Assembly (NCBI RefSeq): GCF_002846395.1
Contig: NZ_PJMU01000002.1
Span: forward strand, 186,001 to 250,000
Direction: 5' to 3'
DNA length: 64,000 nt
From: Pontibacter ramchanderi
GTDB taxonomy: Bacteria; Bacteroidota; Bacteroidia; Cytophagales; Hymenobacteraceae
How positions within the stretch are numbered: position 1 is the first letter of the stretch; the number at the start of each line of letters is the position of its first letter. Shown here one piece after another: positions 17,644 through 25,311 of the stretch. A model generated the notes under the pieces. That model was not told the origin of the DNA. It did no database searches and was given only the letters and a program-made list of their open reading frames with translations. Both the position numbers and the translations under genes were made by a program.

Positions 17644-17658
17644 TAAGAATCATTCTTA
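17644..17658. promoter_or_regulatory. Perfect 7-1-7 Fur/PerR-type operator
   Basis: TAAGAATCATTCTTA is a perfect 7-1-7 palindrome, the architecture of Fur and PerR boxes (family consensus of the TTATAATnATTATAA kind). It lies between the -7 box and the ATG of a Fur-family gene that precedes a peroxiredoxin. This suggests autoregulation and peroxide control of the pair. Confidence 0.65.
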
Positions 17659-17666
17659 TCTGAAGT

Positions 17667-18131
17667 ATGCAATACCTGACCCGAGACGAGATACGACAAA
17701 GCCTGACGGAGTGCGGCCTGAAAGCCACGCACCAGCGCATTGTGGTGCTCGAAGCGGTGGCGGAGTTGCATGGCTCGCACCCCACGGCAGAGGATGTTTT
17801 TCAGCGCTTAAAACCTGCTAATCCAACCATTTCACTCGGCACGGTTTACAAGACCCTCGATACCTTTACCGAAACAGGTATGCTGCGGCGGGTGGTGTCG
17901 GAAGGAGGCAGCAAGCGTTACGACGCCAATACCATGACGCACAGCCACATCTACTGCAGCAAAACGAAGGAGATCGTTGATTTTGAGGATAAGGAGCTGG
18001 AGCAGTTGCTGCTCAATTTCTTTAGCAAGCGAAAGCTGGAAAACTTCGAGATCAAAGGCTTCTCGATACAGCTGACTGGTTGTAAAGTGGAGCCCGATAA
18101 AAAAATAAGCATTACAAGAGTTTCTAAATAG
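17667..18131 (+). CDS. Fur family regulator, probably PerR-type
   Basis: The 154-residue protein has the Fur winged-helix domain (about 1-85, HPTAEDVFQRLK and SLGTVYKTLDTF) and a metal-binding dimer domain with THSHIYC and Asp/Glu ligands after it. A C-terminal CxxC zinc site is not seen. Its operon partner is a 2-Cys peroxiredoxin 31 bases downstream, and a perfect 7-1-7 box lies directly before its start. Together these favour a peroxide-sensing PerR role rather than iron-sensing Fur. The family is certain; the subtype is inferred from context. Confidence 0.85.
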   Translation: MQYLTRDEIRQSLTECGLKATHQRIVVLEAVAELHGSHPTAEDVFQRLKPANPTISLGTVYKTLDTFTETGMLRRVVSEGGSKRYDANTMTHSHIYCSKTKEIVDFEDKELEQLLLNFFSKRKLENFEIKGFSIQLTGCKVEPDKKISITRVSK

Positions 18132-18162
18132 ATTATTTCAAAACCCAATAAAACAAAACAAA

Positions 18163-18792
18163 ATGGCAGTATTAGTAGGTAAAAAAGCACCTTCTTTCAA
18201 AGCTACAGCTGTAGTAAACGGCGAATTCGTAGAGAACTTCTCTCTTGACCAGTACATCGGCAAGAAGCACGTGATTTTCTATTTCTACCCAATGGACTTC
18301 ACTTTCGTTTGCCCTACCGAGATCATCGCGTTCCAGGACAGAATGGAAGAGTTTGACCGTAAGAACGTAGCCGTAGTTGGTTGCTCTACCGACACGCATT
18401 TTTCTCACTTTGCCTGGTTGAACACACCACGCAACCAGGGCGGTATCGAGGGTGTTGAGTACCCGCTGGTAGCTGACGCTGCCAAGACAATCGCGCAGAA
18501 CTTCGACGTGCTGGCTGGTCACTACGACTACAACGAAGAAGGCGAAGCGATCTTCGTAGGTGAGCCGGTTGCTTACCGCGGTCTGTTCCTGATCGACAAA
18601 GAAGGCGTGGTTCGTCACCAGGTGGTAAACGATCTTCCGCTTGGCCGCTCTATCGACGAGGCCCTGCGCATGGTAGACGCCCTGCAGTATTTCGAGCAGA
18701 AAGGTGAAGTTTGCCCAGCCAACTGGTCTGAAGGCAAAGAAGCCATGAGCGCTACAAAAGAAGGCGTATCGAACTACCTGGCAAAGCACTAA
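18163..18792 (+). CDS. ahpC: 2-Cys peroxiredoxin (AhpC/Prx1)
   Basis: The 209-residue typical 2-Cys peroxiredoxin has the peroxidatic motif FTFVCPTE (C50) and the resolving motif EVCPANW (C184). It reduces H2O2 and organic hydroperoxides and is recycled by thioredoxin or AhpF; neither gene is in the window. It lies immediately downstream of the PerR-type regulator and ends at a strong terminator. Codon usage is that of a highly expressed gene, and it contains none of the GGTATA motifs common in its neighbours. Confidence 0.95.
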   Translation: MAVLVGKKAPSFKATAVVNGEFVENFSLDQYIGKKHVIFYFYPMDFTFVCPTEIIAFQDRMEEFDRKNVAVVGCSTDTHFSHFAWLNTPRNQGGIEGVEYPLVADAAKTIAQNFDVLAGHYDYNEEGEAIFVGEPVAYRGLFLIDKEGVVRHQVVNDLPLGRSIDEALRMVDALQYFEQKGEVCPANWSEGKEAMSATKEGVSNYLAKH

Positions 18793-18815
18793 GCTACACC
18801 TAGCTTAAAGCATAG

Positions 18816-18845
18816 AAAAAGCCCCGGCATATGCCGGGGCTTTTT
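18816..18845. terminator. Bidirectional terminator between ahpC and the DsbA-family gene
   Basis: AAAAAGCCCCGGCAT pairs perfectly with ATGCCGGGGCTTTTT. It serves the two convergent genes. Confidence 0.92.
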
Positions 18846-18870
18846 GTTTTTTATGAAATGGGCTATCCAC

Positions 18871-19782
18871 TTAAAAACTCTTCCAAAGGGGACCGTTCTT
18901 GGAAGCATAATTTCCGATCTTGCCCTGCGCCTGCAGTTGCTGCAGGTGGGCTTCGGCCTCAGTGGTTTTCATACCTGAAAGCACCGCGAACTCTTTTGTA
19001 GTCAGTGTGCTATACTTACCGAAAAGCGAGGTATAGCTAGTATCATACTGCTGCTTAGCGGCTTCAGGGTGCAGTTGGAGCAGTGCCTGCTCGTACTGCG
19101 CATATGGGCGGGAGCCGTAAACCAGGATGCGGTTATCTTTTTCGTCTGTCACAAAGATAGTCGGGAAGCCGCGCACGCCCAGTTGCCGCCCCAGCGTCAG
19201 GTCCTGCTGGAACAACTCGACGGCTTTGCCTTCGAAGTCGGCCTTGAGCTGGGCCACATCCAGGCCTGTCTGCTCAGCAGCCAGCGCCAGGTTATCCCAG
19301 CGGGCAATGTTTTTCTTCTCCAGGAAGATCATCTCCTTTATCCTTCTCAGGAAGGCTCCAGCCTTCTCCTCGCCCTGCAGCTGGGCTGCCTTAAAGGCAA
19401 TGGACGGAGGGTAAGAGGATGGCAGCGGGTCTTCCAGCCACAGGTCGCCGTCGATCGGCATCTCGTAGTGGGCGCCGGCCTCTTCCCAGTGCTGGGCCAC
19501 GCTGGCAGGTCCGTTCACGTCGCGGCCGCCGTAGGCTTCCCAGCTTGGCAGCAGGCCGCCCATGCGGTACTCTACTTCAAAGTAGGGCCCGTACTCCAGC
19601 GCCAGTTTCTTCAGTTGCGGATCGATGCCCCAGCACGACGAGCAGATCGGGTCGGTGAAATAGAGCAGCTTGATTGGTTTCTGGGCTGCGGCAATGTTCG
19701 TATCTTCTGTCGTGGCCTGCGCTCCCGGAATTTCGCACATACCGGTCTCAATATCGCAAAGCATCGTTGGTTTCGTCTCCAT
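18871..19782 (-). CDS. DsbA family protein, YjbH/FrnE-like
   Basis: The 303-residue protein lacks a signal peptide. It has a thioredoxin-fold redox motif C47-S-S-C50 (DPICSSCWG), a helical insertion and the cis-Pro motif GFPTIFV. This resembles the cytosolic DsbA-like families FrnE and YjbH (SpxH, the ClpXP adaptor for Spx). The last 60 residues form an extra helical tail. It is divergent from an HxlR regulator with a conserved N-terminal Cys across a 122-base spacer that holds two inverted repeats. That suggests joint thiol-stress control. The precise function is not known. Confidence 0.8.
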   Translation of the reverse strand: METKPTMLCDIETGMCEIPGAQATTEDTNIAAAQKPIKLLYFTDPICSSCWGIDPQLKKLALEYGPYFEVEYRMGGLLPSWEAYGGRDVNGPASVAQHWEEAGAHYEMPIDGDLWLEDPLPSSYPPSIAFKAAQLQGEEKAGAFLRRIKEMIFLEKKNIARWDNLALAAEQTGLDVAQLKADFEGKAVELFQQDLTLGRQLGVRGFPTIFVTDEKDNRILVYGSRPYAQYEQALLQLHPEAAKQQYDTSYTSLFGKYSTLTTKEFAVLSGMKTTEAEAHLQQLQAQGKIGNYASKNGPLWKSF

Positions 19783-19826
19783 AATCTTTTATCTTGTATT
19801 AAACTTTATAAAATCAACTTGTTAAC

Positions 19827-19856
19827 CAGTAATCAGCAGGCTTTGCTGAACTACTG
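19827..19856. promoter_or_regulatory. Imperfect inverted repeat in the DsbA-HxlR divergent region
   Basis: CAGTAATCAGCA and TGCTGAACTACTG form an interrupted inverted repeat about 70 bases before the HxlR ATG. It could be a regulator site or a hairpin. Confidence 0.45.
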
Positions 19857-19859
19857 ATA

Positions 19860-19881
19860 CAAAGGTCGGACTAAACCTTTG
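19860..19881. promoter_or_regulatory. CAAAGGT-N8-ACCTTTG inverted repeat, candidate HxlR operator
   Basis: A perfect 7-base inverted repeat with an 8-base spacer lies midway between the divergent DsbA-family gene and the hxlR-type gene. This is the expected place for an autoregulatory operator. Confidence 0.5.
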
Positions 19882-19904
19882 GAGAGTCAATTAGTCAAAA
19901 AAAC

Positions 19905-20219
19905 ATGACTACCAACAATTTACCACAAGAGGAAGCGAGCTGCCCTGCCGAAAGTATATTGAAGCAGTTGTCCGGAAAATGGAAGCCGCAGATTTTCCGG
20001 CTGGCCCTGGACGGACCAGTGCGTTTTAACGGTCTGCTGCGTCAGCTGCCGGGCTCCAACAAGCAGTCGGTGGCAACGGCGCTCAAAGAGATGGAGGAGG
20101 CGGAGATCTTGGTGAAGACTGTGGTACAGGAAAAGCCCCTGCACATAGAGTATACCTTATCAGAGAAAGGCCAGGCGATGGTATCAGTTTTCAGAAGTAT
20201 GGAAGGCTTCCTGAGCTAA
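19905..20219 (+). CDS. HxlR family transcriptional regulator
   Basis: The 104-residue winged-helix protein has the HxlR hallmarks SILKQLSGKWKPQIFRLAL, RFNGLLRQLPGSNKQSV and EYTLSEKGQ. The Cys at residue 13 (ASCPAES) sits where redox-sensing HxlR proteins such as YodB, CatR and HypR carry their reactive cysteine. Together with the divergent CxxC protein this suggests a quinone/thiol stress sensor; that role is inferred. It ends at a bidirectional terminator. Confidence 0.88.
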   Translation: MTTNNLPQEEASCPAESILKQLSGKWKPQIFRLALDGPVRFNGLLRQLPGSNKQSVATALKEMEEAEILVKTVVQEKPLHIEYTLSEKGQAMVSVFRSMEGFLS

Positions 20220-20227
20220 ACCATAAC

Positions 20228-20259
20228 AAAAAAGTCCTGGTTACCGCCAGGACTTTTTT
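20228..20259. terminator. Bidirectional terminator between hxlR-type gene and crcB
   Basis: AAAAAAGTCCTGG pairs with CCAGGACTTTTTT across a TTACCG loop. Confidence 0.9.
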
Positions 20260-20283
20260 GTATCTCCGCTTTCATGGTATAGA

Positions 20284-20655
20284 CTACACCAGCTTCGCGA
20301 GCCAGAAACCAAGAAAGGTGGCCAATAAGCCCAGCAGCACGCTTGCCAGCACATAAGCCATGGCACTGCTCATTTGCCCGTTTTGCAGCATATGCACTGT
20401 TTCGTAGGAGAAAGCTGAAAACGTGGTGAATCCGCCTAGTATACCTGTTGCCAGGAATAAACGCCACTCCGGGGTTATTCCACCTTTAGCGCCGAGGCCA
20501 AACACTAGCCCGATCAGCAGGCAACCGATAATATTTATGGTCAGCGTAGCAAAAGGAAACGGAATAGTCGACCTTGCCTGGATAAACTGTGACAACAGAT
20601 ACCTGCAAGTACCGCCAATAAAACTGCCAGCTCCTATTGCTAAAAGTATCTTCAT
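20284..20655 (-). CDS. crcB: Fluoride ion channel CrcB/Fluc
   Basis: The 123-residue protein has four transmembrane helices, the GGTCRYLLSQ start, the TLTINIIGC helix with the pore Asn, and the hallmark GGFTTFSAFSYE motif with the Phe-box residues. It exports fluoride as a dual-topology dimer. No fluoride riboswitch is seen in the short spacer upstream. The gene lies 21 bases downstream of a frameshifted VOC gene in the same direction and may share its transcript. Confidence 0.93.
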   Translation of the reverse strand: MKILLAIGAGSFIGGTCRYLLSQFIQARSTIPFPFATLTINIIGCLLIGLVFGLGAKGGITPEWRLFLATGILGGFTTFSAFSYETVHMLQNGQMSSAMAYVLASVLLGLLATFLGFWLAKLV

Positions 20656-20676
20656 GTACCAGAATTCAGAATAATA

Positions 20677-21109
20677 TTAGTGCTTCTGCTCGTAGTCGTA
20701 GTTCACCATCCACTGGATGCCAAACTTATCGGTGAACATGCCAAACAGCGCCCCCCCAGAAAGTTTTGTTCAGCGGCATGGTTACCTTACCGCCTTCCGA
20801 CAAGCCATCGAACAGGCGCTTGGCTTCGTCTTCATTCTCGGCGTTGATGGAGATGGAAAAGTTATTGCCCATCACCGTCGCGTGACCAAAGGCCTCCGAA
20901 GAGTCGCTGCCCATCAGGGTCGTTTCCTTGCTGATTGGCAGGGATATGTGCATGATCTTATTTCTTTCTGATTCCGGAAGCGGGTTTTCGGAGGGCATGT
21001 CTTTAAAACGGCCCACGTACGGGAAATCGCCGCCGAAAACAGATCTGTAAAAGTTGAACGCTTCTTCGCAGTTGCCTGCGAAAGTGAGGTAAGGGCTAAT
21101 GGATGCCAT
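20677..21109 (-). pseudogene. VOC (PhnB-like glyoxalase) protein, frameshifted at a C7 run
   Basis: The frame starts MASISPYLTFAGNCEEAFNF and is a typical PhnB-like VOC protein with both beta-alpha-beta-beta-beta modules (YRSVFGGDF, MHISLPIS, FSISINAENEDEA). At a run of seven Gs on the coding strand (C7 at 20751-20757) the frame changes and would end with an aberrant VWHVHR. With six Gs the frame continues as WGALFGMFTDKFGIQWMVNY and stops at 20677, exactly the family's conserved C-terminus. So a single inserted base separates the two parts. It is a recent frameshift, a phase-variable run, or a sequencing error. The intact product would be about 143 residues. Confidence 0.85.
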
Positions 21110-21222
21110 TTCTGCTAATTTTTGATGGATGCCAGATAAATTCCCTCTAATATAGTATAAAGAGCATATAAGTCGGGTATCGATGCTTAAAGTTTACAGG
21201 CTTTGTTACTGGCATACCTGGC

Positions 21223-21849
21223 TTAGTTTTCGTATGGCACCAACTTACCGCTGTCCTTTACCAGCCAGGCCCTTTCAGCATGGTCCAGTATGTCTTCTTT
21301 TGCGTCCGAAAAAGCTTCAACAATCTTGTAGGACTTGCCTTTGAAATGCTTGTCGAGCCGCTTTATCTTTTCTTCGTCTTTGCAGGCCTTGCCTTCCACG
21401 ATGTAGGTCGTGCCGTTATACCTGGCCTGTGTGCCGAAAACCGTATCGATCGGGTATAGCTCGAACAAGGGTTTCACATATACCTCCAGCGCGCCTGTGG
21501 CGCAGATCACCTGCACGCCCTCCTGCCTGTACCTGTCCAGCTTGGCCTTAACCGCTTCGTTAAACTGCTCCGGGAACTCCTCTTTCCAGAACGCACGGGC
21601 ATATTTTTCTACTTGTTCGGGCGGTATATTGTCGAGGTAGTTGAAGAAGTTCTCCTTGAACTCGGTCATCCGGATCTGGTTCATTTTGAGGAGCGCCTTG
21701 TAGTAGAGCATCTGGAAATAATAACCCAGCTTATGCGGTTTCTTTTTGCTGATGAACTTGAAAAACTCCTCTTTAGAGCTCTTGGTATAGAACGTTCCAT
21801 TCAGGTCGAACACGACAACTTTTATTTCCTCTTGTTTATTTTCCGTCAT
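21223..21849 (-). CDS. HAD superfamily hydrolase, subfamily IB-like
   Basis: The 208-residue protein has motif I VVVFDLNGTF (D15, N17), a helical cap, motif II VICATGA and motif III/IV EAFSDAKEDILD. This is the PSPase/subfamily IB layout. In most HAD phosphatases the second residue of motif I is Asp; here it is Asn, so the usual general acid/base may be lacking. The start MTENKQEE at 21849 is preferred over an upstream in-frame ATG at 21939, which would add 30 unlike residues. The substrate is unknown. Confidence 0.78.
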   Translation of the reverse strand: MTENKQEEIKVVVFDLNGTFYTKSSKEEFFKFISKKKPHKLGYYFQMLYYKALLKMNQIRMTEFKENFFNYLDNIPPEQVEKYARAFWKEEFPEQFNEAVKAKLDRYRQEGVQVICATGALEVYVKPLFELYPIDTVFGTQARYNGTTYIVEGKACKDEEKIKRLDKHFKGKSYKIVEAFSDAKEDILDHAERAWLVKDSGKLVPYEN

Positions 21850-22015
21850 ACGTTGGTGCTTTATACCTGCCGTGGCAGGTATGGAGTTTACGGAAAACGG
21901 GTGGGTTGCGCTGATTAAAACAAGAGAGAAATACGCCAAGCCTTCACACCCTTCTGATTCTTTCAGGAAGCTATTATCAGCGCCGTCTACTTTTCAGAGT
22001 TAGTACTCACTAAGG

Positions 22016-22642
22016 CTATATCTTCTGCAAGAGCAAGGTCAGGATGCGCGGTATACCTGACTTCTCGGGGTCATCAAAAAATTCGTTCAGGTCGACGAGC
22101 TTCAGGCCATATTGTTTGGCCGTCTGCACAAACTCGGACACATGATGGGTATAGCACTCTACCTCCTGCCTGCCTTCTTCGGTGTCGAAGCGGGCTTTGG
22201 TACCCGTGTACTGCTTGAAAGGATGCAGCTCGCCGATGTAGACGTAGCCTCCCGTTTTGAGAGCGGCTGCGGCCTGTTCAAAGATGAAGTCCAGTTGTTG
22301 AATATGCTCCAGCACCAGGCTGAAGGTAACGAGGTCGTATCCTTGTGTTGTAAATTGCCAGGGCTGGGTGATATCGGCCTGCAGGAAGGCAGCCTTGTTC
22401 GAGCTCACTTTCTTGCGGGCCCGCTCCAGCATCTCCCCTGACAAATCCACAGCGGTCACGTGCATGGCTTTGCGCACAAGCCACTCGGTGTTCTTGCCCG
22501 TGCCACAGCCAATTTCCAGACACGTCTCGAAAGGCACATCGGCTAGTGTGGTGCGCAAGGCTGTGGCTTCCTGGTCGCGGGTTCGGTTCTTGTTGGTGTC
22601 GTATTGCGCGGCCCAACTGTTATAGGCTTCTTCTACGGTCAT
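22016..22642 (-). CDS. Class I SAM-dependent methyltransferase
   Basis: The 208-residue protein starts with AYNSWAAQYDTNKNRTRD and has motif I CLEIGCGTGKNTEW, the acidic VTAVDLSGEML and the post-motif LVTFSLVLEHI. This is the Methyltransf_11/25 type. The target is not known; small molecules are typical for this subgroup. The start overlaps the stop of the upstream GNAT gene by 4 bases (ATGA), so the two are translationally coupled. Confidence 0.85.
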   Translation of the reverse strand: MTVEEAYNSWAAQYDTNKNRTRDQEATALRTTLADVPFETCLEIGCGTGKNTEWLVRKAMHVTAVDLSGEMLERARKKVSSNKAAFLQADITQPWQFTTQGYDLVTFSLVLEHIQQLDFIFEQAAAALKTGGYVYIGELHPFKQYTGTKARFDTEEGRQEVECYTHHVSEFVQTAKQYGLKLVDLNEFFDDPEKSGIPRILTLLLQKI

Positions 22643-23121
22643 AGGTCTTTCAGCATCCAGATGTTGCAGGCGTAGTGGCCTGAGTTTCCCAGCGCATGCG
22701 GTATGGGCCTGAAGCCTGCTTTCTCATACATCGATACGGCTTTGGCCAGTTCGGGGAACGACTCCAGGTATAGCTGGGTATAGCCGAACTCTCGGGCTGC
22801 CGCTATACTCTGCTGCATCAGTTGGTTGCCAATTCCCATGCCTCTGGCTTCGGCGGCCAGGTAGAATTTCACTAGCTCCGCGCAGCCTTCGGGCAGGCCT
22901 TCGGTTGGGTATACGCCGCAGCCACCCAGGATGGTACCATTTTCCTCTGCCACAAAGTAGGCGCTGCGCGGCTGACGGAAGAGTTCGTACAAGGCGTCGG
23001 TTGTCGGGTCGGTATACACGGTGCCGGGCTTGTCGATCTTGAACTCCCGGAAAACCTTTCGGATTAAAGTCGCCAGTGGCTCGGTATCGGAAGGTTGGAT
23101 GGGGCGGATGGTGAGGGGCAT
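22639..23121 (-). CDS. GNAT family N-acetyltransferase
   Basis: The 160-residue acetyltransferase has the acetyl-CoA binding motif A around AAEARGMGIGNQLM and the C-terminal motif B with AVSMYEKAGFRP. The substrate is unknown. It overlaps the methyltransferase gene by 4 bases, forming a two-gene unit. Confidence 0.87.
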   Translation of the reverse strand: MPLTIRPIQPSDTEPLATLIRKVFREFKIDKPGTVYTDPTTDALYELFRQPRSAYFVAEENGTILGGCGVYPTEGLPEGCAELVKFYLAAEARGMGIGNQLMQQSIAAAREFGYTQLYLESFPELAKAVSMYEKAGFRPIPHALGNSGHYACNIWMLKDL

Positions 23122-23254
23122 AGGCTAATTTGTTGTACTCATATTAAACGTACATAATTTACTACTCTTAAGGCTTACTAGGTAAAGCGAATCTCCTTTG
23201 CTCAGCTTTTTAAAAAGTGGCTTTGGCTGACAATATCAGCTTATAGCAAGGATA

Positions 23255-23839
23255 TTATTGTGCATGAGGAGCTACTGTATCTTTCTTTTTAGAAAACAGG
23301 TGGTTTTTGACCAAAATAACCACTAGTACGAGCAAGAACACATAGTACAAGGAAGTGGCTGCACTTTTAATCACCGAAAAACCAGAGGCTATGCTAACGC
23401 TATTTGCTATGATGGCAGGATATGACTTTAGGAAGTAAATGATAAAGAGATTCTCCACATAGTCCGCTGCTCCCGCAAGGAGAGGCAGGTAAGAAACATA
23501 AAAGTACTTCGTATCGAGTTTATTGATTTTTTTGAGCAAGTAAGCGAAGAGTAAAGAATAGGTAATGGCAAAGAAAGCCGGGTATAAAAAATCAAGTGGT
23601 AGCTGCCTTGTCAGGTAGTAATCCCGGCCACTCACACCAAGCTTGCTTAAAAGCGCGATGACGTATTCCGGGTTATAGCCCAGAGGCAACATGTCCAGGG
23701 GTTTATACCCATCTGCCAGAAAAACTAGGTGCTCTATTGTAAAGAAGAGCATAGTTATGTAGATGGCAGAAGCCAGGATAAAAAATATAGCTATTTTTTT
23801 ACCAGACAGATTATTGATAATCAGCTTCTTTACTGTCAT
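23255..23839 (-). CDS. Polytopic membrane protein of unknown function
   Basis: The 194-residue protein has about four to five predicted membrane helices (15-37, 83-103, 113-133, 143-180) and a charged C-terminus. No family is recognised. The gene is clearly richer in A and T than its neighbours and contains no AGGTATA core, which suggests more recent acquisition. It stands alone between a 133-base and a 198-base spacer. Confidence 0.65.
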   Translation of the reverse strand: MTVKKLIINNLSGKKIAIFFILASAIYITMLFFTIEHLVFLADGYKPLDMLPLGYNPEYVIALLSKLGVSGRDYYLTRQLPLDFLYPAFFAITYSLLFAYLLKKINKLDTKYFYVSYLPLLAGAADYVENLFIIYFLKSYPAIIANSVSIASGFSVIKSAATSLYYVFLLVLVVILVKNHLFSKKKDTVAPHAQ

Positions 23840-23986
23840 TTTTCTTATCAGAAGAATTTTAAATGTAGTTACTGTTCACCCTTTCCCAATCAACAACCAA
23901 ATATACCAGATCGGCACAACCACACAAGCAATTCTCTTACCTTTCACAAAGTAAGGCCCCTTTACCACTATCCCTTCAGAATACCC

Positions 23987-23994
23987 TATATTTG
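23987..23994 (+). promoter_or_regulatory. -7 box of waaA
   Basis: TATATTTG matches TAnnTTTG exactly and lies 43 bases before the GTG at 24038. A weak TTTA about 22 bases further up could be the -33 element. Confidence 0.5.
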
Positions 23995-24037
23995 CAGCTT
24001 GAAACCAATGCCATGATACTCATAGGTATAAAATACA

Positions 24038-25306
24038 GTGAGGTCATTGTCAGCACTACAGATTTTGAAACTACTCTACGATATCGGACTGAAAGCTTAC
24101 CAGGCGGCAATTGCGGTAACGGCGCCTTTTCACCAGAAGGCGAAGCTGATGCAGACTGGCCGTGAAAGGCAGTTCGAGCGGATGGCGCAGCAGCTGCAGG
24201 GCAACACAGCGCCAGTGGTGTGGTTTCATTGCGCCTCGCTGGGGGAGTTTGAACAAGGGCGACCGGTTATCGAAGCTTTCAAACAGGTGTTTCCAGGGTA
24301 TAAGGTGGTGCTGACCTTCTTCTCCCCTTCGGGCTACGAGGTGCGCAAAAACTATACGGGTGCCGATTACATTTTCTACCTGCCACTCGACAGCCACAGC
24401 AATGCCAACCGCTTTCTGGACATCGTACAGCCTAAGCTGGCGGTGTTTGTGAAGTACGAGTTCTGGCACTACTACCTGCAGGCACTGCAGGAACGGGCTA
24501 TACCTGTGCTCTCCATCTCTGCCATCTTCCGCCCCGACCAGGTGTTCTTCAAACCCTACGGCGGCTTCAACCGGAGCATGCTGCAGCGCTTCACGCATAT
24601 CTATACCCAAAACGAGGCTTCCCTAAAGCTCCTGCAAGGTATAGGCATCACCAAAGCCAGCATTGCCGGCGACACCCGCTTCGACCGTGTGTTACAGACA
24701 GCTGCCAGCGTGAAGGCTATACCTGTGGTGGAGGCCTTTGCGCTGGGCAAGGAGGTGTTTATGGTCGGCAGCAGCTGGCCCGCGGATATCGAGGTGCTAT
24801 TGCCGCTGATTCAGAAGCACCGCCAATGTATACCCTTCATCATCGCCCCGCACGAAATACACGAAAGCGGCATCAGCCAACTCATGCAACAGCTGGGCGA
24901 GGGCGCGGTACGGTTCTCGCAGGTAAGCGAGGCGGAGGCAGGCAGGTATAACGTGCTGGTGATCGACAACATTGGCATGCTTTCGTCGCTCTACAGCTAT
25001 GGCACTTATGCTTACATCGGAGGGGCTTTCGGCAAGGGGCTGCACAACACATTAGAGGCAGCGGTGTTTGGGCTGCCGCTGTTCTTCGGGCCGAAGTTTG
25101 AGAAGTTTCAGGAAGCGAAGGATCTGGTACAGCTGGGTTGCGCCTTCCCGATAAACAATGCAGAGGAGCTGATGCAGGCATTTGAGCGGGTGCATACCAC
25201 GCCCGGACTGCGCCAGGGTATAACCGACAAAGAAAAAACTTACGTACACGAACAGGCAGGTGCCACAGCCAAGATCATGGCCGATGTGCGCCAACTGTTG
25301 AAATAA
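24038..25306 (+). CDS. waaA: 3-deoxy-D-manno-octulosonic acid transferase
   Basis: The product of about 422 residues is a GT30 Kdo transferase. An N-terminal LLYDIGLKAYQAAI helix anchors it to the inner membrane. WFHCASLGEFEQGRPVIE, FFSPSGYEVRKNY and the C-terminal GGAFGKGLHNTLEAAVFGLP are family signatures. It adds Kdo to lipid IVA during LPS core assembly. No ATG fits: an in-frame ATG at 24008 is followed by a stop two codons on. A GTG at 24038 (used here) or a TTG at 24065 must initiate. rsgA follows after 5 bases. Confidence 0.92.
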   Translation: MRSLSALQILKLLYDIGLKAYQAAIAVTAPFHQKAKLMQTGRERQFERMAQQLQGNTAPVVWFHCASLGEFEQGRPVIEAFKQVFPGYKVVLTFFSPSGYEVRKNYTGADYIFYLPLDSHSNANRFLDIVQPKLAVFVKYEFWHYYLQALQERAIPVLSISAIFRPDQVFFKPYGGFNRSMLQRFTHIYTQNEASLKLLQGIGITKASIAGDTRFDRVLQTAASVKAIPVVEAFALGKEVFMVGSSWPADIEVLLPLIQKHRQCIPFIIAPHEIHESGISQLMQQLGEGAVRFSQVSEAEAGRYNVLVIDNIGMLSSLYSYGTYAYIGGAFGKGLHNTLEAAVFGLPLFFGPKFEKFQEAKDLVQLGCAFPINNAEELMQAFERVHTTPGLRQGITDKEKTYVHEQAGATAKIMADVRQLLK

Positions 25307-25311
25307 AGCGA

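Noticed and set aside
18172-18789. Minus-strand frame of 205 codons covering ahpC
   Set aside because: Exact antisense of a conserved peroxiredoxin; arises from its codon usage.
20656-20676. Fluoride riboswitch before crcB
   Set aside because: Only 21 bases separate crcB from the frameshifted VOC gene, too short for the aptamer, and no matching fold was seen.
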